This document shows positions 1 to 4,718 of a DNA stretch of 17,097 bases, piece by piece. The stretch comes from Candidatus Peribacteraceae bacterium (GTDB lineage: Bacteria > Patescibacteriota > Gracilibacteria > Peribacterales > Peribacteraceae). Numbering within the stretch: position 1 is the stretch's first letter; each line of letters begins with the position of its first letter. Below the pieces are notes generated by a model, which worked only from the letters and a program-made list of their open reading frames with translations, searched no databases and was not told the DNA's origin. The stretch spans positions 1-17,097 of the forward strand of contig JALHMU010000013.1 of the NCBI GenBank assembly GCA_022843885.1, in the 5' to 3' direction. The translations under genes were made by a program, and so were the position numbers.

Positions 1-578
1 CCTGCAACGTAGATATCATGTTTCATATTGTCAGCGGAGGACACGCGAACCGCAGGCTTGGAACCTACCGATGTTTGTGCGCCCATGGGAATCGCACCGG
101 CGAAACGTTTGATAACCAAAAGTGGCAAGGGAACATCTGGTAATTCAAACATCAGCACACCGCTCGTGATCGTTGCTTTCCAACGTTGCGGAGCACTGAC
201 CGTCAAGCCGAGTGCGGGCACGCTCCATTCTTCCGATGCATCCGGTGGATCCAATTGTTCCAGCGACGTCACGACAAATAGCGGCAAGTATTCTGTCGTC
301 ACATTTGGCTCTAGTTGGCCCTTTAGACGAACTCGTTGTCCCGTATATTGATCCAATTGCACCACGTTACTCTGTACGAAAAATTGGAGTCCGCCCGTCA
401 TCGTGAGAACGTGCGTACCGCGACGAATGAGTGACAAACCAGTTGATGTCAGAATTCCATCTTCCGTACGTGCGCCATACTCCACGGTTGGCTGCATCGT
501 TTTATTCCATTTCATATAGGCATAGATCGGACCAATGATCACGACCAAAACCGCAAGAAGTACGACAAAACGTTTCAT
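1..578 (-). CDS. Membrane-anchored hypothetical protein with possible OB-like domain (3' end cut by window)
   Basis: The frame is open from an ATG at 578 to the left edge, giving 192 residues with the C-terminus missing. Residues 1-22 (MKRFVVLLAVLVVIIGPIYA...) are one hydrophobic segment after a short basic start, so it is a signal peptide or N-terminal membrane anchor and the rest is probably outside the membrane. Residues about 48-108 look beta-rich, with a segment (QYTGQRVRLKGQLE) like those of OB-fold/tRNA_anti-like domains. A second beta-rich stretch with aromatic residues follows from about 118. A promoter-like element (TTGCTC, 16 bp, TATACT) ends 8 bases before the ATG, which supports this start and suggests a leaderless mRNA. 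No Shine-Dalgarno is seen. The function is unknown and the OB-fold reading is a guess from pattern. Confidence 0.75.
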   Translation of the reverse strand, partial: MKRFVVLLAVLVVIIGPIYAYMKWNKTMQPTVEYGARTEDGILTSTGLSLIRRGTHVLTMTGGLQFFVQSNVVQLDQYTGQRVRLKGQLEPNVTTEYLPLFVVTSLEQLDPPDASEEWSVPALGLTVSAPQRWKATITSGVLMFELPDVPLPLLVIKRFAGAIPMGAQTSVGSKPAVRVSSADNMKHDIYVA

Positions 579-586
579 CGAGCGAA

Positions 587-614
587 AGTATAGAACCTAT
601 AACCGTGAGAGCAA
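587..614 (-). promoter_or_regulatory. Promoter for the left-edge membrane protein gene
   Basis: On the minus strand, TTGCTC (609-614) and TATACT (587-592) are separated by 16 bp, and the -10 box ends 8 bases before the ATG at 578. Transcription would start at or beside the start codon. The element sits in the 48-bp gap after the sigma4-HARE gene, so the downstream gene can be transcribed separately. Confidence 0.5.
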
Positions 615-626
615 CGGCAAAGGTCT

Positions 627-1736
627 TTACTTTTTCTTAGATGGTTCGAAAGCATAAATCGCGCGACCAACACGAACGAAGTACGGCATCTTCTGCAAGT
701 TCAGAGAGATAGTGCCGACTTTCACCGTGCGCTGACGAGCGACTTCCTCGATGATCTGCTTCTTGCTCATCGGGCCATGCTTCTTGAGAATGTTCTCAAT
801 GACGTCTGCAACCGTTCCTGGCTCATAACCCCATTCTTTGAGGGCGTAGAGACCACGACCGACGAGGACGAATTGTGGATAGCGGATGAGTTCGTTGTGC
901 ACAGCCTGGACCGTGACGTTCTTATGGTCGAAACCAGCTTCGCGGATACGGTTAGCGATCTCCATAAAGTGGAGTGGCTCACCGGCTTTCTTCAAAATGA
1001 TTTCTACTTTGTCGCGGATAGAACGAGGACGGACGAAGCGCCATTCCGTGAGCCCCCAACCTTCTGGGATTTCGCGGAGACGGTCGTCGATCTGCATGCA
1101 GCTGACGATCATTTCACGGCTTGGAGTGCGGCCTTCGAAGAGGGAGAGTGACTGGATCGACGAGACGATTTCGGATTCCTTCATGCAGGAGTGACGCTTC
1201 TTGAGGAGCTTCGTGATGTTGTCGACAACCGACGTGATATCCGTCAATGACAAAGAGGACAGTCTCCAGAACGGCTTGAAGGTCTGGCTGCGACCGTGGA
1301 ATTCCATTTCGTTGTCGATACTAAAGGAGAGACGCAAAATCGATCCGTCAAACTTCGAAGGATCAGGGATGCGCTTCAGGACTGCTGTAATAAGGTCTGC
1401 TTCAGGAAGGACACCTCCGCTTGCAGACAAAATGCCTTTTGCCATCTCGTTTACTTCATCAAAACGCGTCGTGCGAACCGTGCGGCGTAGCTTCGACAAT
1501 GCGATGCTCTCGATCTGACGGATACGCTCACGCGTGACATTAAAATGCTTGCCGATCTTCTCCAAGGTCTGCTTGCTGTGACCACTCATCGCAAAACGAC
1601 GCTTAATGACTTCTCCTTCTTTCTGCGTGAGAACTAAGAACAAATCATCAAGAAGTTCCTGCAAATTGATCGAAAGCGTTGGGGTCGCCGTTGCGGTCGG
1701 CCGTGAAGCGTTCGGGAATGCAGAGTCTGAAGGCAT
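627..1736 (-). CDS. Sigma-70 region 4 / HARE-HTH fusion transcription protein
   Basis: The protein has 369 aa. Residues about 25-90 resemble sigma-70 region 4: a helix-turn-helix with LEKIGKHFNVTRERIRQIES, close to the sigma family signature that contacts the -35 box. No sigma region 2 is present. Residues about 239-300 (RDKVEIILKKAGEPLHFMEI... ending LVGRGLYALKEWG) resemble a HARE-HTH domain, as in the RNA polymerase delta subunit RpoE of Firmicutes. Residues about 305-365 look like a second, related winged helix (VRVGRAIYAFE). Family knowledge links sigma4 to RNA polymerase or -35 binding and HARE to polymerase or nucleic-acid binding. A role as a polymerase-associated regulator is inference. 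An in-frame TAG lies seven codons upstream, so 1736 is the earliest usual start. There is no Shine-Dalgarno. A promoter about 150 bp upstream implies a leader of ~140 nt. Confidence 0.88.
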   Translation of the reverse strand: MPSDSAFPNASRPTATATPTLSINLQELLDDLFLVLTQKEGEVIKRRFAMSGHSKQTLEKIGKHFNVTRERIRQIESIALSKLRRTVRTTRFDEVNEMAKGILSASGGVLPEADLITAVLKRIPDPSKFDGSILRLSFSIDNEMEFHGRSQTFKPFWRLSSLSLTDITSVVDNITKLLKKRHSCMKESEIVSSIQSLSLFEGRTPSREMIVSCMQIDDRLREIPEGWGLTEWRFVRPRSIRDKVEIILKKAGEPLHFMEIANRIREAGFDHKNVTVQAVHNELIRYPQFVLVGRGLYALKEWGYEPGTVADVIENILKKHGPMSKKQIIEEVARQRTVKVGTISLNLQKMPYFVRVGRAIYAFEPSKKK

Positions 1737-1761
1737 CGTGTGAGAGGGAAGAAACTACCTA

Positions 1762-1774
1762 GTTCTACCAGAAC
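1762..1774. repeat. Short perfect inverted repeat in the sigma4-HARE leader
   Basis: GTTCT-ACC-AGAAC has two 5-bp arms around a 3-base centre, 26 bp upstream of the sigma4-HARE start. In the predicted leader RNA it would be a small hairpin, and in DNA it could be an operator half-site pair. It is short enough to arise by chance. Confidence 0.3.
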
Positions 1775-1885
1775 ATTGACAGAAAAGAAAGAAGAAACCA
1801 TTACTGAACCAGTAGGGACGAGCGAGTTCATTTTTTCTTCAACGTGCTGAGGAAAAGGAGAGTTGAAGTGACCCTAAAGGAATTT

Positions 1886-1913
1886 ATTGTACAATGTTTA
1901 TAGATAGAGTCAA
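1886..1913 (-). promoter_or_regulatory. Sigma-70-type promoter for the sigma4-HARE gene
   Basis: On the minus strand, TTGACT (1908-1913) and TACAAT (1886-1891) are 16 bp apart, each 5/6 to consensus. Transcription would begin near 1879, leaving ~140 nt of untranslated leader before 1736. The -35 box starts 3 bp past the ruvX stop codon. The -10 box lies in a perfect 10-bp palindrome, ATTGTACAAT (1886-1895), so it may overlap an operator. Confidence 0.65.
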
Positions 1914-1915
1914 TA

Positions 1916-2293
1916 CTAATTATTTGGCTTAGATAAAGCCATCTCGGCTATCTGGCATGCCGCAACAGCATCAGGATCCATGCAAGAGGATGCAGAAGAC
2001 GAAGTGTACCTCTCGTCAATAAGTCGTTGTGGTAGGGGAGTGTGTTTTGCGAGTGTTTCGGCAAAGGTTCGCACGTACAAAGATTGCTCACCATCGAGGC
2101 CATCGAGCTTGAGTGGAAGTCCAATCGCGAGTTCATCAATCTTTTTTTCTTCGATAATTTTCAGAACTGCTTCGATCAATTCACCGATGTTTCCATGGGA
2201 GATTGTTTGCAATGCAATCACAAAATCCGCCTCTTTGTCTGCGAAGGCGACTCCGGTTCGGCGCTTGCCGACGTCGAGTGCGAGGATTCTCAT
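1916..2293 (-). CDS. ruvX: RuvX/YqgF-family RNase H-fold nuclease
   Basis: This 125-aa protein matches the YqgF/RuvX family (RNase H fold; 16S rRNA maturation nuclease and putative Holliday junction resolvase). The N-terminal LALDVGKRRTGVAFAD carries the first catalytic Asp (D7). IGLPLKLDG follows near residue 58, then LIDERYTS (DER at 93-95) and the C-terminal DPDAVAA motif with acidic residues at 106-108. It is slightly shorter than the usual ~135-140 aa, but all family blocks are present. Its ATG overlaps the rpsT stop as ATGA, so translation is probably coupled to rpsT. It acts in the cytoplasm. Stop is TAG. Confidence 0.93.
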   Translation of the reverse strand: MRILALDVGKRRTGVAFADKEADFVIALQTISHGNIGELIEAVLKIIEEKKIDELAIGLPLKLDGLDGEQSLYVRTFAETLAKHTPLPQRLIDERYTSSSASSCMDPDAVAACQIAEMALSKPNN

Positions 2294-2556
2294 TTCGCCT
2301 TCTTCGCGATCATGCGCGAAAGAAGTGACTTCTTATTTGCTGCGTTCTTCTTATGAATGATGTTCTTCTTTGCGGCCGTGTCGATCGCCTTGAATGCTTT
2401 CGGGAGGAGCTTCTCTGCATCAGCAATCTTTCCTTCCTTCACGAAATCTTTGAAGTCGCGCATGACGTTTTTCATGTGCGTCTTGTATGGAAGACGACGA
2501 TCCCTGCGGATATCGGCTTGGCGTGCGCGTTTGATGGCTGACTTAATGATTGGCAT
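2290..2556 (-). CDS. rpsT: 30S ribosomal protein bS20
   Basis: The protein is a typical bS20: 88 aa, very lysine/arginine-rich and all-helical in character. It opens MPIIKSAIKRARQADIRRD and ends with the family's IHKKNAANKKSLLSRMIAKKAK-type tail (two short pieces: IHKKNAANKKS, then LLSRMIAKK). bS20 binds 16S rRNA early in assembly of the small subunit. It is the first gene of a two-gene unit with ruvX (ATGA overlap). No Shine-Dalgarno lies before the ATG. A possible weak promoter is TTGCAT (2592-2597) and CATAAG (2571-2576), but the 15-bp spacer makes this uncertain. Confidence 0.95.
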   Translation of the reverse strand: MPIIKSAIKRARQADIRRDRRLPYKTHMKNVMRDFKDFVKEGKIADAEKLLPKAFKAIDTAAKKNIIHKKNAANKKSLLSRMIAKKAK

Positions 2557-2699
2557 AAAAGCTGGGAGAGCTTATGCGAAAGCCGGAAGGCATGCAAGGG
2601 GAATATGGGAGGCCTAAAGAAGAATCCCGGGCTCCCACAATCGAAAAGAGATCTTCGACATTCTTTTGTTGAGCCGCTTACATCACCCGGATTCTTCGC

Positions 2700-2705
2700 T
2701 ACAAT
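2700..2705 (+). promoter_or_regulatory. -10 box of glmS
   Basis: TACAAT lies 11 bases before the glmS ATG, so the mRNA would have a leader of only about 4-5 nt. No convincing -35 box is seen at 16-18 bp. The leader is too short to hold a glmS ribozyme. The rest of the 160-bp gap from rpsT contains two weak inverted repeats (TGGGAG/CTCCCA and TCGAA/TTCGA, about 2607-2661) and nothing else recognisable. Confidence 0.5.
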
Positions 2706-2716
2706 CAGATCAACAT

Positions 2717-4489
2717 ATGTGCGGAATCTTTGGATACGTCGGCAGCCGCGAGGATGCCGGTTCTCTGGTCATTAAAGGCTTAAAGAAGCTGGAATACCGT
2801 GGGTATGACTCTTGGGGTGTCGCCGTACAAACCAACGCCCATATAGAGGTATCGAAAGATGTCGGTCGTATTAGTGGTGTGGATCATGAGCAGTTCAAAC
2901 ATTCGTCCGGTCTCGCAATCGCACATTCACGTTGGGCGACGCATGGCGGTGTCACAAAGCAAAACGCACACCCGCATCTTTCTGAAGATGGAAAGATCGC
3001 CGTGGTGCATAACGGCATCATCGAGAACTACCTGGAATTGAAGAAGATGCTCCAGAAAAAAGGACACACGTTCAAATCTGAAACGGATACAGAAGTGATC
3101 CCACATTTGATTCAAGATTTGAAGAAGGATGGTATGACTTTGGAAGATGCTGTCCGCGCGGCGTGTCAGATGTTCACCGGTCGCTACGGCATCCTTGTGC
3201 TCGATACCGAAACGCATGCACTTGTTGCCGCACGCACAGGCTCACCGCTGATTGTTGGTGTGGGAGAAGGGGAGTACTTCATCGCATCCGATATTCCAGC
3301 GTTCTTGGAACAGACACGCATCGTGAATTACCTGGATGATGGAGAGATGGTCTGCTTGGAAAGCAACAAAGCAATCTTCCGTTCCATCGAAACCGGGAAG
3401 GAAATTCAGAAACGCAAAATCGAAATCGCCTGGAAAGTCGAAGACACAGAGAAAGGAGAGTACGAACACTACATGCTCAAGGAAATCATGGATCAGAAGG
3501 AGAGCATCATCCGTGCCGTGCATCAGGATGAAGAACAGATCATGACGCTCGCGAAAGCAATCAAAGATTGCGTCGGGTGCATCCTGTCTGCCTGTGGTAC
3601 CGCCGGGAAAGCCTGTATGGCCGCCGATTACTTCTTCTCAATCATTGCGAAGCGTCACGTGAACTTCGTGCCATCGAGTGAGTTTAAAATCTATCACCAC
3701 TTCCTCCTTCCTGAATCACTCATCGTCGTCGTCAGCCAAAGTGGTGAGACCGCAGATGTCCTGGAAGCAATGAAGACCGCGAAGGAAGCTGGATCGAAAG
3801 TACTCGCGATCGTGAACGTCGAAGGTTCCTCGGTTGCGCGCGCCGCCGATTACACACTCCTCATCAATGCCGGACCAGAGCGTGCTGTTGCATCCACGAA
3901 AGCGCTGACAGGACAGATGGCCGTGCTCATGCTCATTGCGTACGCCGTGGCCGGAAAGTTGAACGAAGGTCGCATGGCGCTCTTGGAAGCCGGCGCCAAG
4001 ATCAACGATATGTTGAACCCACGCTACATCGATCACATCAAAGGAATCGCCGAAGTCCTTCATCATCATAAGGACATGTACATCATCGGAAAATCGTGGA
4101 ACTACCCGATGGCACTGGAAAGCGCGATCAAGATTCAGGAAGTCAGCTACATCCATGCACAAGGCTTCGCGGCTGGAGAACTAAAGCACGGTCCGATCGC
4201 ATTGATCGAGGAAGGCACACCATGCATCGCACTGATGGGAAATGATGAGGTGACTGCCGACATGTTGAGCAACATCATGGAACTCAAGGCACGCGGAGCC
4301 ACCATCATTGCAGTGTCACCGGAACGTCATGAAATTTTCGATCACTGGATCAAAGTCCCGGATGCAGGACCAGCGCAGCCAATCGTGAACATTATTCCGA
4401 TTCAAATCCTGTCGTACTATTTGGCAGTCCTCAAAGGAAAAGATCCAGATATGCCACGAAACTTGGCGAAGTCAGTCACAGTGAAATAG
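2717..4489 (+). CDS. glmS: Glutamine--fructose-6-phosphate aminotransferase (isomerizing)
   Basis: This 590-aa protein makes glucosamine-6-phosphate from fructose-6-phosphate and glutamine, the entry step to UDP-GlcNAc and peptidoglycan. The start is fixed by MCGIFGYVG: Cys2 becomes the N-terminal nucleophile after Met removal, so the 17-codon in-frame upstream extension is not used. The glutaminase domain spans about 2-225, with SRWATHG, NAHPHL, VVHNGIIENY and TDTEVI. GEYEHYMLKEI at ~248 links to two SIS sugar-isomerase domains, with ACGT near 292, SQSGET at 340-345, ASTKALTGQ near 392, KHGPIAL near 490 and the C-terminal PRNLAKSVTVK. Length fits the family (~600). It is cytoplasmic and faces the PBP gene, which uses a product of the same pathway. 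Confidence 0.97.
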   Translation: MCGIFGYVGSREDAGSLVIKGLKKLEYRGYDSWGVAVQTNAHIEVSKDVGRISGVDHEQFKHSSGLAIAHSRWATHGGVTKQNAHPHLSEDGKIAVVHNGIIENYLELKKMLQKKGHTFKSETDTEVIPHLIQDLKKDGMTLEDAVRAACQMFTGRYGILVLDTETHALVAARTGSPLIVGVGEGEYFIASDIPAFLEQTRIVNYLDDGEMVCLESNKAIFRSIETGKEIQKRKIEIAWKVEDTEKGEYEHYMLKEIMDQKESIIRAVHQDEEQIMTLAKAIKDCVGCILSACGTAGKACMAADYFFSIIAKRHVNFVPSSEFKIYHHFLLPESLIVVVSQSGETADVLEAMKTAKEAGSKVLAIVNVEGSSVARAADYTLLINAGPERAVASTKALTGQMAVLMLIAYAVAGKLNEGRMALLEAGAKINDMLNPRYIDHIKGIAEVLHHHKDMYIIGKSWNYPMALESAIKIQEVSYIHAQGFAAGELKHGPIALIEEGTPCIALMGNDEVTADMLSNIMELKARGATIIAVSPERHEIFDHWIKVPDAGPAQPIVNIIPIQILSYYLAVLKGKDPDMPRNLAKSVTVK

Positions 4490-4523
4490 TAAATTGGCAG
4501 TTGCATCATGCACGGTCAGGCGT

Positions 4524-4618
4524 ACTCTTTTTAAGGCATTTTACTCGAGCCTTGGCGGGCAGGAGTAATGGCCACCCGGCTGCACTGGATGTGCAGCTGG
4601 GACTTTTTGGTAAAGAGT
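4524..4618 (+). other. Structured 3' region of glmS (several nested stems)
   Basis: The bases after the glmS stop can fold into several stems. An outer helix is ACTCTTT (4524-4530) with AAAGAGT (4612-4618). An inner helix is TTACTC (4541-4546) with GAGTAA (4563-4568), capped by GCC/GGC. A long terminator stem lies at 4575-4601. AAGGC (4533-4537) with GCCTT (4549-4553) is an alternative pairing. It is probably the glmS 3' UTR. A weak promoter-like pair (TTGCAT 4501-4506, 16 bp, TACTCT 4523-4528) leaves open a separate small RNA. It matches no RNA family I recognise. Confidence 0.35.
4575..4608 (+). terminator. Intrinsic terminator of glmS
   Basis: An 11-bp stem with one G-U pair (CCCGGCTGCAC at 4575-4585 with GTGCAGCTGGG at 4591-4601) closes a 5-base loop. 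It is followed by AC and five T. It lies 85 bp past the glmS stop. Confidence 0.7.
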
Positions 4619-4620
4619 CT

Positions 4621-4649
4621 TTGACTTTCCTAAGTGCTCTTCATAAGAT
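4621..4649 (+). promoter_or_regulatory. Promoter in the glmS-PBP gap
   Basis: TTGACT (4621-4626) and TAAGAT (4644-4649) are exactly 17 bp apart, each 5/6 to the sigma-70 consensus. It lies between the first glmS terminator and a second plus-strand terminator. No plus-strand coding gene follows before 7313, so a product would be a short RNA starting near 4656. Confidence 0.45.
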
Positions 4650-4651
4650 TT

Positions 4652-4675
4652 AAAAGAGATTCATTTATGAATCTC
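4652..4675 (-). terminator. Likely intrinsic terminator of the PBP gene
   Basis: A perfect 9-bp inverted repeat (GAGATTCAT at 4656-4664 with ATGAATCTC at 4667-4675) is followed, on the minus strand, by TTTTAAA. It lies about 40 bp beyond the PBP stop. On the plus strand the same hairpin has no T-tract after it. The stem is A/T-rich, so termination may be moderate. Confidence 0.5.
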
Positions 4676-4718
4676 CTACAAGGGGCCCTCAGTCGCAATG
4701 TGCGGCTGGGGGTTTTTT
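4656..4718 (+). ncRNA. Candidate ~63-nt small RNA
   Basis: The promoter at 4621-4649 predicts a start near 4656, exactly at the base of a 9-bp hairpin (4656-4675). A 10-nt linker and a strong terminator (4686-4718) follow. The product would be two hairpins joined by CTACAAGGGG. There is no reading frame of note. The alternative is that both hairpins are only the terminators of the two converging genes and the promoter is chance. No known RNA family was recognised. Confidence 0.3.
4686..4718 (+). terminator. Strong plus-strand intrinsic terminator
   Basis: A 12-bp stem with two G-U pairs (CCCTCAGTCGCA at 4686-4697 with TGCGGCTGGGGG at 4701-4712) and an ATG loop is followed by six T. The T-tract overlaps the opposite-strand PBP stop codon (4717-4719). 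It could end the candidate small RNA or act as a second terminator for glmS. Confidence 0.75.

Noticed and set aside
28..351. 107-aa plus-strand open frame at the left edge
   Set aside because: The minus-strand frame over the same bases has a signal anchor, a promoter and coherent protein character. This one is its shadow.
777..1151. 124-aa plus-strand open frame
   Set aside because: It lies entirely antisense to the sigma4-HARE gene, which has clear domain motifs. The translation shows no family features or start signals.
1634..1831. 65-aa minus-strand frame in the sigma4-HARE leader
   Set aside because: It runs out of frame into the gene and has Arg-rich shadow composition. A regulatory upstream frame cannot be excluded, but nothing supports it.
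2557..2716. Possible glmS ribozyme upstream of glmS
   Set aside because: The likely transcript start is only ~5 nt before the ATG, and the gap is shared with the divergent rpsT. I see no glmS ribozyme core.
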